A DNA stretch of 64,000 nt from the NCBI RefSeq assembly GCF_010669225.1, contig NZ_CP048627.1, positions 2,245,292-2,309,291 of the forward strand, given 5' to 3'. Made by a program: the position numbers and the translations under genes. Below, piece after piece: positions 17,292-25,672 of this stretch. The notes under the pieces are model-generated. The model ran no database searches, was not told where the DNA came from, and saw nothing but the letters and a program-made list of their open reading frames with translations. This DNA comes from Megamonas funiformis (GTDB lineage Bacteria > Bacillota > Negativicutes > Selenomonadales > Selenomonadaceae). The number at the start of each line of letters is the position of its first letter. Position 1 is the first letter of the stretch.

Positions 17292-17394
17292 AAGAAATAT
17301 CTCTATTTATCTATAGAGATATTTCTTGTTTGTGTATAAAGATATTTCTTTCATTATACTATATAGTCAAATTGACTACACTTATTATAATGAA
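17292..17394. repeat. Two palindromes between glnB and its terminator
   Basis: A perfect 15-bp stem (AAGAAATATCTCTAT at 17292-17306, complement at 17313-17327) is followed by an imperfect 45-bp palindrome (17350-17394) centred on TAGTCAAATTGACTA and bounded by TTCATTATA and TATAATGAA. They lie in the 3' untranslated region of amt-glnB. They could be RNA-stability hairpins or an operator-like site; nothing here decides. Confidence 0.6.
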
Positions 17395-17403
17395 GGAAAT
17401 TAA

Positions 17404-17766
17404 TCATGCTTCATCATCTGTGATAGCTTTATCACCCATTGTTCCTGTGCGAATACGCATAGCATTCTCTACATCATAAACAAAGATTTTACCATCACCA
17501 ATATGACCTGTCTGCAAAGCTTTGCGTGCTGTTTCTAAAACTAATTCTACAGGAACTGCACAAACAATTGTCTCAATCTTTACTTTTGGTACAAGATTTA
17601 CGCTGTATTGTTTGCCACGATATACTTCAGTATGACCTTTTTGTAAGCCACAGCCGTATACTTGACTTACAGTCATACCCTGAACACCGATTTTATTCAA
17701 AGCTTCTTTTAATTCTTCTAATTTACTAGCACGAGTTATAATTTCTATTTTCGTTATTTTGCGCAT
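17404..17766 (-). CDS. glnB: Nitrogen regulatory protein P-II
   Basis: The 120-residue PII protein has the three family signatures: the T-loop KGHTEVYRGKQYS (residues 43-55, with Tyr54 at the usual modification position), the B-loop region TGHIGDGKIFV near residue 90, and the C-terminal RTGTMGDKAI. It senses ATP/ADP and 2-oxoglutarate and binds the ammonium channel encoded just upstream, which places it in the GlnK role. The gene begins 81 bases after the amt stop with AAGGGG as ribosome binding site and is expressed from the amt promoter through its regulated leader. No uridylyltransferase gene is in view, so covalent modification is uncertain. Confidence 0.95.
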   Translation of the reverse strand: MRKITKIEIITRASKLEELKEALNKIGVQGMTVSQVYGCGLQKGHTEVYRGKQYSVNLVPKVKIETIVCAVPVELVLETARKALQTGHIGDGKIFVYDVENAMRIRTGTMGDKAITDDEA

Positions 17767-17847
17767 AAAATCTACCCCTTACTAATGAAAATCTATAAAT
17801 TCTTTTTCTTATAATAATACCACTAAAACTTTTAAATTTTAATTTTA

Positions 17848-19239
17848 TTATTTTAAATCAACAGGTTTTGTAAAATTTTCACTAGCAAAAGCTTCTGCAT
17901 TACTGGAAAGCAATGTATTGGCACTCATGATAGATTGATTGTATGCACGTTCACCATGTTCGCAGATATCAATACCAGAAACTTCTTCATTTTCACTTGC
18001 ACGAACCTGCATAAAGCAACTAACAACTTTAAATAAGATATAAGAACCTACAATAGCAAGTACATAAGCTACTACTATAGAAATCAACTGAGCGATTAAA
18101 GTGTCTGCACTGCCATAGAATAAACCATCTGCACCAGCTGGATTTATTTCTGTAGAGCACCATAAACCTGTAGCTACAGCCCCCCATGTACCACCGATAC
18201 CATGAACACCGAAAGCATCTAAGGAATCATCATAACCAAATTTTTCTTTAACAACTGCTACTGCAAAGTAACAAACAATACCACCGATTAAACCGATAAT
18301 TACAGCTGGAAGTGGAGCAACAAAGCCTGCTGCTGGAGTGATGGCTACAAGACCTGCAACACAACCAGAAGCTGCACCTAAGATAGTAGGTTTGCCATGA
18401 TGCATCCATTCACATGCTACCCAAGATACAGTCGCCATAGCTGCTGCCGCCTGTGTAGTAACAAAAGCATTTGCAGCAAGTGCATTAGCACCGAGAGCAG
18501 AACCTGCATTGAATCCGAACCAACCAAACCATAAAAGTGCTGCACCAAGTACAGTCATTGGTAAATGATGTGGAAGCATTGGAACTTTGCCATAACCATG
18601 GCGTTTGCCAAGTAAAATACATACTGTAAGACCAGATACACCAGATAAAATATGAATTACTAATCCCCCTGCAAAATCTAAGGCACCGAGTTTAGCTAAG
18701 AAGCCACCACCCCATACCCAATGAGCCATAGGGTTATAGATTAAAATTGCCCATAATAAGATGAATACTACAAAAGCGCCAAATTTCATTCTTTCTGCGA
18801 AAGCACCAGTAATAAGTGCAGGTGTAATAATAGCAAACATACACTGAAAGGCTACGAAAGCAAGTTCAGGAATTGTGCCATTTGCCATTACCTGCATGCC
18901 TACACCAGTCAAACCAACTTTGTCTAAGCTACCAATAAAACCACCAATATCACTGCCAAAAGTCATTGCATAACCAATAAGAACCCATTCCACAGAAATC
19001 ATCGCTACAATGAAGAAACTGTGCATTATGGTACTCAATACGTTTTTACTTCTTACCATACCACCATAGAAAAATGCAAGACCTGGTGTCATGATAAATA
19101 CAAGTGCTGCACTGATTAAAACCCATGCTGTATCACCTGTATCTATTGCTGCTGTAGTATCGTCAGCGGCGAAAGCCACAGATGCCATCATCGCTATGAA
19201 CATAGCAGTCATAGATAATATAGACGCTAATTTTTTCAT
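17848..19239 (-). CDS. amt: Ammonium transporter
   Basis: The 463-residue Amt/Rh channel has a cleavable signal peptide (about 24 residues ending SVAFA) and eleven membrane segments. The twin-histidine pore is visible: DFAGGLVIHILSG near residue 190 and DAFGVHGIGG near residue 342. FYGGMVRSKNVLS near residue 60 is the usual second-helix signature. It conducts ammonium across the inner membrane and is gated by the PII protein encoded 81 bases downstream. Expression is very likely controlled in the 190-nt leader, which has a strong promoter, a terminator and a paired hexaloop element (19303-19359). The soluble C-terminal tail is slightly long. Confidence 0.96.
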   Translation of the reverse strand: MKKLASILSMTAMFIAMMASVAFAADDTTAAIDTGDTAWVLISAALVFIMTPGLAFFYGGMVRSKNVLSTIMHSFFIVAMISVEWVLIGYAMTFGSDIGGFIGSLDKVGLTGVGMQVMANGTIPELAFVAFQCMFAIITPALITGAFAERMKFGAFVVFILLWAILIYNPMAHWVWGGGFLAKLGALDFAGGLVIHILSGVSGLTVCILLGKRHGYGKVPMLPHHLPMTVLGAALLWFGWFGFNAGSALGANALAANAFVTTQAAAAMATVSWVACEWMHHGKPTILGAASGCVAGLVAITPAAGFVAPLPAVIIGLIGGIVCYFAVAVVKEKFGYDDSLDAFGVHGIGGTWGAVATGLWCSTEINPAGADGLFYGSADTLIAQLISIVVAYVLAIVGSYILFKVVSCFMQVRASENEEVSGIDICEHGERAYNQSIMSANTLLSSNAEAFASENFTKPVDLK

Positions 19240-19302
19240 AAATTACACCCTTTCTTCATCACAAAATAAGCCAAAAATATATAATAATTGCTAAAATAAA
19301 AA

Positions 19303-19359
19303 ACGCCTTGTCAAAGGATATACTGCTTTGTATATCTTTTAACAAGACGTCTTTGTCTT
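19303..19359 (-). promoter_or_regulatory. ANTAR-type antitermination leader of amt-glnB
   Basis: On the minus-strand transcript, hairpin P1 is AAGAC-AAAGAC-GTCTT (19359-19344) and hairpin P2 is GATATAC-AAAGCA-GTATATC (19336-19317). Both loops are hexamers with A at position 1 and G at position 4, the defining feature of RNA targets of ANTAR-domain proteins. A longer alternative stem (19350-19330 with 19323-19303) uses the 3' strand of P1, keeps the P2 loop and is followed by TTTTTTATTTT, so it is an intrinsic terminator that excludes P1. Binding of an ANTAR protein to P1-P2 would prevent termination. The regulator itself is not in this window. Confidence 0.72.
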
Positions 19360-19435
19360 ATTTTGCTATTAAATTACAAGATAATATCAACAATTTTTTA
19401 TTTAATTCCGATGTACATCACTGTTGATGTTTTTT

Positions 19436-19464
19436 ATTATATGACTGGACATTATATTTGTCAA
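19436..19464 (-). promoter_or_regulatory. Promoter of amt-glnB
   Basis: TTGACA (19464-19459) and TATAAT (19441-19436) are both perfect and separated by 17 bases on the minus strand. Such a consensus promoter fits a gene regulated after initiation, by the terminator downstream. The predicted leader is about 190 nt and holds an extra small hairpin (ACATCA/TGATGT, about 19419-19404). Confidence 0.85.
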
Positions 19465-19654
19465 TTAAAAATATAAAAAAATTTTGTATACAATCCATAA
19501 AGTAAATCTCCCTTATATTTATTGCAATATTTTTCTTATTTATAGTATATTTGTATTATTTGTAGTATACACATTTACATATGTACATATTTTACTTATC
19601 ATGATACAATATTAACCATATAATTAAACATCAAAATTAAATAGGAGGTATCTT

Positions 19655-21160
19655 ATGTCTGATAATATATCTATTATCGTCGCTTTTTTACTTTATTTGC
19701 TATTCATGATGGCAATCGGTGTTTATTTTTATTATCGCACTCATAATATGTCCGATTACATCTTAGGTGGCAGAAAACTTGGTGCTTGGGTAACTTCCAT
19801 GAGTGCCGAAGCTTCCGATATGAGTGGTTGGATGCTCATGGGACTTCCTGGATTTGCTTATCTGGCTGGTCTAAATGCTGGCTGGATTGCCGTAGGTCTT
19901 GCACTTGGTACATGGGCAAATTGGCAGTTTATCGCTCGTCGATTACGCAAATATACAGAACTTGCCAATAACTCTCTTACTTTGCCAGATTTCTTGCAAA
20001 ATCGCTATCACGATAAAAGCCCTTTAATTCGTGTTGTCATGGCAATTTTTATTTTAATCTTCTTCATCATCTACACTTCTTCTGGATTTGTAGCTGGCGG
20101 TAAATTATTCAACACCATTTTTGGCATTCCTTATGAATATGCTCTTTGTCTTGGTGCTTTCGTTATCGTCTTTTATACTTTTGTAGGGGGATTTTTAGCC
20201 GTTTGTTGGACTGACTTTATCCAAGGCGTAATGATGTTCTTCGCTATCTTAATCGTCCCTATTGCTGCTGCTTTCACATTAGGGGGATTTGGTGATACAT
20301 ATACTGCTATCAGCATCACTAATCCAGAATTTTTCAATCCATTCACTAAATCAGATGGTTCTTATACTACAGTATTAGAATTGATTTCTCTACTTGCTTG
20401 GGGTCTTGGTTATTTTGGTCAACCTCATATCTTAGTGCGTTTCATGGCTATCACTTCTTCTAGTGAATTGAAAAAAGCCACTCGCATTGCTATGACTTGG
20501 GTAGTAATCTCTCTTACTGCTGCTGTATGTGTAGGTATGGTTGGTAGCGTATACTTAACAACTCCACTCAACGGCACTAATTCTGAAACAGTATTCCTCG
20601 TTATGACTGACCATTTATTTAGTCCTTTCTGGGCTGGTATCGTGCTTTCTGCTGTACTTGCAGCTATCATGAGTACAGCTTCCGCTCAATTATTAGTAGG
20701 TGCTTCCGCTGTAGCTCAAGACTTATATAAACAATTCATTCATAAAGATATCAATCCTCGTGAATTAGTACTTGTTACTCGCTTATCTGTAATCGGTATC
20801 GCCTTAATAGCTATCGCTCTTGGTCTTGACCCTAATAACTCCATTTTAAATATCGTTGCTTACGCTTGGGCAGGATTTGGTGCTACTTTCGGCCCTGCTT
20901 TATTATTCTCTCTCTTCTGGCGTCGCACTACAAGAAATGGTATCTTAGCAGGTATGATTGTCGGCGGTATCACTGTTCTTGTTTGGAAACAAATCACCTT
21001 ATTAGATATCGCAACTGTATATCCAATCTTACAACTCTATGAAATCGTTCCAGGCTTTATCCTATCCTCTTTAGCTATCATTATCGGTAGTAAACTTGAT
21101 AAAGCACCATCTAAAGAAATCACAGATATCTTTGACTCTGTAAAACACAGCAATATTTAA
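19655..21160 (+). CDS. putP: Sodium/proline symporter
   Basis: The 501-residue SSS-family transporter has thirteen predicted membrane segments. SAEASDMSGWMLMGLPG near residue 50 is the PutP-specific Na+/proline region, and GYFGQPHILVRFMAI near residue 255 is the sodium:solute symporter signature. It imports proline with Na+ across the inner membrane. The start is fixed by AGGAGG seven bases upstream. It is transcribed divergently from amt; the 415-base region between them holds the amt promoter and leader and, nearer putP, only A+T-rich sequence with possible -10 elements. Downstream comes a repeat block rather than a terminator. Confidence 0.93.
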   Translation: MSDNISIIVAFLLYLLFMMAIGVYFYYRTHNMSDYILGGRKLGAWVTSMSAEASDMSGWMLMGLPGFAYLAGLNAGWIAVGLALGTWANWQFIARRLRKYTELANNSLTLPDFLQNRYHDKSPLIRVVMAIFILIFFIIYTSSGFVAGGKLFNTIFGIPYEYALCLGAFVIVFYTFVGGFLAVCWTDFIQGVMMFFAILIVPIAAAFTLGGFGDTYTAISITNPEFFNPFTKSDGSYTTVLELISLLAWGLGYFGQPHILVRFMAITSSSELKKATRIAMTWVVISLTAAVCVGMVGSVYLTTPLNGTNSETVFLVMTDHLFSPFWAGIVLSAVLAAIMSTASAQLLVGASAVAQDLYKQFIHKDINPRELVLVTRLSVIGIALIAIALGLDPNNSILNIVAYAWAGFGATFGPALLFSLFWRRTTRNGILAGMIVGGITVLVWKQITLLDIATVYPILQLYEIVPGFILSSLAIIIGSKLDKAPSKEITDIFDSVKHSNI

Positions 21161-21254
21161 TTATTTGTTCATTTCTTTAATGTCATAGAGATGTTCATTT
21201 CTTTGATGGCAAAGAAACGAACCAAAGAAACCACCCGCTCACGCACTTTTTACT

Positions 21255-21346
21255 TTGGCAAAGATAAAAATATGTCAACAACGTTCTAAACTCGCTTCGC
21301 TCAAACAGTAGAACTAACACCGTAGTCCTATTTTTATCTTTACCAA
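21255..21346 (-). repeat. Constant-loop foldback element, copy d
   Basis: Arms AAAGATAAAAATA (21260-21272) and TATTTTTATCTTT (21329-21341) pair perfectly and extend by TTGG/CCAA after one mismatch; the inner GTTCTA/TAGAAC stem presents the constant 20-base loop CTGTTTGAGCGAAGCGAGTT on the minus strand. It is the mirror image of copy c. Confidence 0.75.
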
Positions 21347-21412
21347 TAGCCTATGGCTACCGTAAAAAATACTAAAATGCGGGAAATATTTGGTATTATA
21401 TTTTTCCGCATT

Positions 21413-21545
21413 ATAAAATTTTAGTGGTAACCTAAGGTTATTGAAAAAAATTATCGCTGAATACGTTTTTAGTCTGAATGTTTGAGCGAAGCGAGTTTCT
21501 AAGCGTTGTATGAAGCGATAATTATTTTCAAAACTAAAATTTTAT
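21413..21545 (+). repeat. Constant-loop foldback element, copy e
   Basis: Outer arms ATAAAATTTTAGT / ACTAAAATTTTAT (perfect, 13 bp) and inner arms TTGAAAAAAATTATCGCT / AGCGATAATTATTTTCAA (17 of 18 paired) enclose the loop ATGTTTGAGCGAAGCGAGTT. Compared with copy a, ATCATT/AATGAT has become ATCGCT/AGCGAT, two paired substitutions that keep the stem. Confidence 0.75.
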
Positions 21546-21614
21546 CTGCGGTGGATATTCTTTTGTTTCTTTTCTTTGCCCACCAAAGAAAAGTAAATAA
21601 AGATTTATGAACAT

Positions 21615-21665
21615 AAAAAGCCCTTTACTATGTTAAATGATAATAACATAGTAAAGGGCTTTTTA
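21615..21665. terminator. Strong bidirectional terminator
   Basis: AAAAAGCCCTTTACTATGTTA and its complement form a 21-bp perfect stem with an eight-base loop. Both strands end in a T run. It ends the minus-strand ArsB/NhaD transcript 20 bases after the stop and blocks read-through from putP. Confidence 0.9.
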
Positions 21666-21684
21666 TTTTAATATTTTTGTTAAA

Positions 21685-22971
21685 TTATAGATAGAATAAA
21701 TATAAGTAAATGCTACTTATAATAATAGATAAAATCATAATTGGGAAAGCTACCATAAAGTATTTAGCAAAGGAGATTTTTTCTCCATGGATTGCTGCCA
21801 TACTTGCTACTACTACGTTGGCACTTGCACCTATTAGTGTTCCATTTCCACCAAGACATGCGCCTAATGATAATGCCCACCATAATGGTTCTAGATTTGT
21901 CATTCCCATTGCTCCCATATCTTTGATCATCGGTATGAGAGTTGCTACGAATGGTATATTATCAATAAATGCAGAAGCTATTGCACTTAACCATAAGATA
22001 AGCATTGTTGTACTTGTTAAGTCTCCTGCTGTTATTTCTAATACTTTTTCTGCTAATAATTTGATTACGCCTGTTTCTACCAATCCACCTACTAAGATGA
22101 ACAAGCCTGCAAAGAAGAAGATTGCTAGCCATTCTATATGACTTAATACATTGGCAATTTTCTTTTCATATCTAGCCATACTGATGAGCATCAAAATACA
22201 TGCACCTGTGAGTGCTACTGTTGCAGACTCTAAATGCAATTGAGCATGCATTGTGAATGTAACGATGATCATAGCTAATACTACTAAACATTTTTTAAGC
22301 AATGTAGAATCTTTGATTTCTTGGCGTTCATCCATAGCCATTACTTTTGCTCTTAATTCATCTGTTGTAACTAATTGTTTACGATAGAGGAATAATAATA
22401 TTGCAATTGTAACGATAAAAGTAACTATACATACACCAGATAAATTTGTAAGAAATGCCATAAAGTCCATTTCTGGTACGGCACTACCAATCATGATATT
22501 TGGTGGATCACCGATAAGTGTTGATGTACCACCAATATTAGAAGCTAAAATTTGTGCTACTAAGAATGGTTTCACTGGTACATTTAACTGTCTTGTAATA
22601 CTGAAAGTAAGTGGCACTGTCAATAATACTGTTGTTACGTTATCTAAGAATGCAGAACAGATTGCAGTTAAAAAAGACAACGCTACTAATAATTTTAGTG
22701 GTTCTGCTTTTACTTTTTTAGCTGCCCAAACTGCTAGATAATTAAATAGACCAGTTTCACCTGTGATATTTACAACTACCATCATACCAGCCAAAAGACC
22801 GATAGTATTAAAGTCGATATGGTGAATAGCCATCTCCTGAGTTAAAATACCACATACAATCATGAGCATTGCACCAGTTAGGGCAATTACAGTTCGATGA
22901 ATTTTCTCCGAAACGATGAACACATACACTACCATGAAAATGGCAAGTGCAATCCAAGCTGTTGAATCCAT
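21685..22971 (-). CDS. ArsB/NhaD family ion transporter, paralogue 1
   Basis: The 428-residue protein has ten to eleven membrane segments of the ion transporter (IT) superfamily. FLDNVTTVLLTVP near residue 110 and FIDNIPFVATLIP near residue 340 are the paired Asp-Asn re-entrant motifs, and IGDPPNIMIGSA near residue 155 and IGASANVVVA near residue 392 are the matching Gly/Asn loops. NhaD-type members exchange Na+/H+, others carry arsenite or dicarboxylates; the substrate is not determined. A close paralogue (about 80 percent identical by eye) is at 35323-36609. The gene lies 66 bases behind glnS on the same strand and may be co-transcribed. Confidence 0.82.
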   Translation of the reverse strand: MDSTAWIALAIFMVVYVFIVSEKIHRTVIALTGAMLMIVCGILTQEMAIHHIDFNTIGLLAGMMVVVNITGETGLFNYLAVWAAKKVKAEPLKLLVALSFLTAICSAFLDNVTTVLLTVPLTFSITRQLNVPVKPFLVAQILASNIGGTSTLIGDPPNIMIGSAVPEMDFMAFLTNLSGVCIVTFIVTIAILLFLYRKQLVTTDELRAKVMAMDERQEIKDSTLLKKCLVVLAMIIVTFTMHAQLHLESATVALTGACILMLISMARYEKKIANVLSHIEWLAIFFFAGLFILVGGLVETGVIKLLAEKVLEITAGDLTSTTMLILWLSAIASAFIDNIPFVATLIPMIKDMGAMGMTNLEPLWWALSLGACLGGNGTLIGASANVVVASMAAIHGEKISFAKYFMVAFPIMILSIIISSIYLYLFYL

Positions 22972-23037
22972 GAATAAACCTCACTTTATTTTTTTATTTT
23001 CCCCTTTTTTATTATCTCTATCTATAATTAATTATAA

Positions 23038-24708
23038 TTATCCTTTTTTAGCAACTTTGGACCATGTATCACGAAGACCTACTACACGATTGAATACTAA
23101 ATTATCCATTGTGCTATCTTTGTCTACGCAGAAATAACCTTGACGTAAGAACTGGAATTTTGTACCAGGTGCTGCCCATTTTACACTTGGTTCTACTTTA
23201 CAATTATCTAATACTACTAAAGAGTTTGGATTTAAAGAAGCGATGAAATCTCCATTTACTGCTCCTTCTTCATCATTTAATAAATAATCATAAAGGCGAA
23301 CTTGTGCATCTAAAGCTGTAGAAGCATTTACCCAATGAATAGTACCTTTGATTTTACGTCCTGCTGTTTTACCACCAGTTTTGGAATCTGGGTCATATGA
23401 ACAATGAAGTTCTACGATATTTCCTTGTTCGTCTTTTATAACTTCTTCACATTTAATGATATAAGCATTTTTCAAACGAACTTCGCCTTCTGGTTTTAAG
23501 CGGAAGAATTTCTTTGGTGCCTCTTCCATGAAGTCTTCACGTTCAATATAAATTTCACGGCTAAATGGCATATAATGTTTAGCATCTGTGTTTGGTAAGT
23601 TTTCACAGGCAAGCATTTCTGTTTTATCTTCTGGATAATTTGTGATTACAACTTTGATAGGGTCAAGCACTGCCATGATACGGTTTGCATGAGCATTTAA
23701 ATCTTCACGCACACAATGTTCAAGCATTGCTACATCTACTAAGCTATTTGCCTTAGCTACGCCAATGCGTTCACAAAAATCGCGAATTGCTGCTGCTGTA
23801 TAACCACGACGACGAAGACCAGAGATAGTCGGCATACGTGGGTCGTCCCAGCCAGATACATAACCACCTTCTACTAATTGGCGAAGTTTACGTTTACTCA
23901 TAACCATTTTTGTGATATTCAAACGAGCAAACTCAATCTGACGTGGACGTGTATTTACGTCAAAACCAAGGCTGTCTAAAAGCCAATCGTAAAGTGGACG
24001 ATGATCTTCAAATTCTAAAGTACAGATGGAATGTGTAATACCTTCGATAGCATCAGATAATGGATGAGCAAAGTCATACATTGGATAAATGCACCATGCA
24101 TCACCTGTACGATGATGAGAAATATGCGCTATACGATAGATAACTGGGTCACGCATAGTAATATTAGGTGAAGCCATATCGATTTTTGCACGTAAAACTT
24201 TTTCGCCATCAGCGAATTCACCATTTTTCATGCGTGTAAATAAATCTAAGTTTTCTTCTACACTACGATTGCGATATGGAGATTCTTTACCAGCTTCAGT
24301 CAAATTACCACGATATTCGCGGATTTCATCAGCTGTTAAATCATCTACATAAGCTTTACCTCTTTTGATTAACTCTACTGCATAATCATAAAGTTTTTCA
24401 AAATAATCGGAAGCGTAATATTTTCTATCTTTCCATGTAAAACCTAACCATTTTACATCTTCTTGAATAGAATCTACATATTCTACATCTTCTTTTACTG
24501 GATTAGTATCATCAAAACGAAGGTTACAAAGACCATTATATTTTTGAGCTGTACCGAAATTTAAGCATATGGATTTTGCATGTCCAATATGTAAATATCC
24601 ATTTGGTTCTGGAGGAAAACGTGTATGTATTCCTTCAGTATATTTACCTTCTTTTAAATCTTCATCAATAGCATTATGCACAAAATTAGAAGCCATTAAT
24701 TCTGCCAT
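23038..24708 (-). CDS. glnS: Glutamine--tRNA ligase
   Basis: The 556-residue class I synthetase charges tRNA-Gln directly. [15 protein letters not shown] near residue 35 is the HIGH site, [13 protein letters not shown] near residue 260 is the KMSKS loop, and [14 protein letters not shown] near residue 215 is typical of GlnRS rather than GluRS. The two anticodon-binding beta-barrels occupy the last 210 residues. Direct GlnRS is not universal in Firmicutes, many of which use the GatCAB route. The ATG at 24708 is chosen: it follows GAAGGGG and gives a length near the E. coli enzyme (554), while the frame opens 17 codons earlier without a site. Confidence 0.96.
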   Translation of the reverse strand: MAELMASNFVHNAIDEDLKEGKYTEGIHTRFPPEPNGYLHIGHAKSICLNFGTAQKYNGLCNLRFDDTNPVKEDVEYVDSIQEDVKWLGFTWKDRKYYASDYFEKLYDYAVELIKRGKAYVDDLTADEIREYRGNLTEAGKESPYRNRSVEENLDLFTRMKNGEFADGEKVLRAKIDMASPNITMRDPVIYRIAHISHHRTGDAWCIYPMYDFAHPLSDAIEGITHSICTLEFEDHRPLYDWLLDSLGFDVNTRPRQIEFARLNITKMVMSKRKLRQLVEGGYVSGWDDPRMPTISGLRRRGYTAAAIRDFCERIGVAKANSLVDVAMLEHCVREDLNAHANRIMAVLDPIKVVITNYPEDKTEMLACENLPNTDAKHYMPFSREIYIEREDFMEEAPKKFFRLKPEGEVRLKNAYIIKCEEVIKDEQGNIVELHCSYDPDSKTGGKTAGRKIKGTIHWVNASTALDAQVRLYDYLLNDEEGAVNGDFIASLNPNSLVVLDNCKVEPSVKWAAPGTKFQFLRQGYFCVDKDSTMDNLVFNRVVGLRDTWSKVAKKG

Positions 24709-24729
24709 TATTTTTTCCCCTTCTTTTAT

Positions 24730-24775
24730 CAAATTATAGTTTATCTTATATGATATCATGATAAACTATAATTTG
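24730..24775 (-). promoter_or_regulatory. Perfect hairpin in front of glnS
   Basis: A 16-bp perfect stem (CAAATTATAGTTTATC with its complement) encloses a 14-base loop containing the palindrome ATGATATCAT. It lies between the HD-domain gene and glnS. There is no U run after it, so it is not a good terminator; the TATAAT inside the right arm could be the glnS -10 box, in which case the palindrome is an operator-like site. Confidence 0.45.
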
Positions 24776-24781
24776 TCAGCT

Positions 24782-25624
24782 TTAACCTTGCCAAATATCT
24801 TTCGTTTGTAGTTTTTCTTGGATATAATTGCGCAAACGAGTAATACCTTGCATCATTTTTTCATCTTGAACTAGATTATTGATTATATCTTCAATATAAT
24901 TTTGTTCAACAATCTGCTGTAATGACCATGCAAAATATACATCATATACCCACATCAAACGCACAAGTTTTCTATCATCTTGTGTTCTCATTTTTGTGTA
25001 ATCACATTGCTTGCCTGCTACAAATAAATCCACAAAATCAGGGCTACAACCTGTACCATCTGTAGGCCCTAAAAATGGTTTTAATACACGATAAATATCT
25101 ATTTTATCAGCATCACGAATTAATTTAGCAAAAGCTAAATGCCTTTGATTTTCTGTAGGCGCTATTTCTTTAGCATTATGATTACCTATGGCAAATTTTA
25201 AAGTCGCTAAATCTTCTTCATCTAATTTAGCCATAAAAGGTAAATCCTTTATAACTTTTAGACCTAATTTAGCATGATTTTCAGATAAGGCATCATTAAA
25301 GGTGCGATATACTGTGAACTGATAAAAGCGACCTACATCATGGAATAAACCTATCATTTTAGCTAATAAACTATCATGTTCATTTAAATTCAAATGCTTA
25401 GCCAAATTTTCGCAGTTTTTTACTACTTTCCATGTATGTTTTTCTTTTAATATTATGCCATCTACGATTTGAGCATCGTCAAAAAATATCGTTTTGGCTG
25501 ATTTTATCTCCAAATGAGATTTTGCTGTCTTTGCTGCTTCTGGCGAATAAAAAGATTTCATGTATGTTGTCATCCATGAACTCATTTCTTGCCAAAGCTC
25601 TTGCATTTTTGCTATATCGTTCAT
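24782..25624 (-). CDS. HD-domain phosphohydrolase
   Basis: The protein of about 280 residues has an HD domain in the middle: a first His near residue 60 (LKEKHTWKVVKNCENLA), the HD pair in IGLFHDVGRFYQF near residue 92, GNHNAKEI near residue 148 and a final Asp in KLIRDADKIDIYR near residue 172. This order matches metal-dependent phosphohydrolases acting on nucleotides or cyclic nucleotides; the substrate is unknown. Two adjacent ATG codons are possible (25627, 25624); the second sits better behind GGGGTG. It is 45 bases downstream of the metallophosphoesterase gene and 73 upstream of glnS, so the three are probably one unit. Confidence 0.75.
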   Translation of the reverse strand: MNDIAKMQELWQEMSSWMTTYMKSFYSPEAAKTAKSHLEIKSAKTIFFDDAQIVDGIILKEKHTWKVVKNCENLAKHLNLNEHDSLLAKMIGLFHDVGRFYQFTVYRTFNDALSENHAKLGLKVIKDLPFMAKLDEEDLATLKFAIGNHNAKEIAPTENQRHLAFAKLIRDADKIDIYRVLKPFLGPTDGTGCSPDFVDLFVAGKQCDYTKMRTQDDRKLVRLMWVYDVYFAWSLQQIVEQNYIEDIINNLVQDEKMMQGITRLRNYIQEKLQTKDIWQG

Positions 25625-25672
25625 CATATCACCCCAAAATCTTCAAAATTTCAAAATACAATATGATATTTT

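Larger units (their letters stand above)
21165..21610. repeat. Second foldback repeat block
   Basis: The 430 bases after putP repeat the modules of 14.2-15.7 kb: a TTTCTTTGGTTCG-type hairpin in inverse orientation (about 21192-21230), GTGCGTGAGCGGGTGG (inverse, about 21231-21246), foldback copies d and e, and another CCACCAAAGAAA hairpin near 21555-21594. No coding gene is credible. Confidence 0.85.

Noticed and set aside
17292-17327. Hexaloop hairpin downstream of glnB as a further ANTAR target
   Set aside because: The six-base loop is AGATAA on the transcript; it has T, not G, at position 4, and no paired hairpin or terminator is arranged around it.
19414-19519. Short reading frame (about 26 codons, MDCIQNFF...) on the minus strand across the amt promoter
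   Set aside because: It has a fair ribosome site but contains the perfect promoter inside its coding part and shows no protein-like pattern; most likely chance.
21710-22141. 143-codon plus-strand frame opposite the ArsB/NhaD gene (and similar ones opposite its paralogue)
   Set aside because: The same shadow frame appears in both paralogues because the coding strand is conserved; no start signals.
24730-24775. Intrinsic terminator between the HD-domain gene and glnS
   Set aside because: The stem is perfect, but no U run follows on the minus strand; recorded as a possible operator or RNA structure instead.
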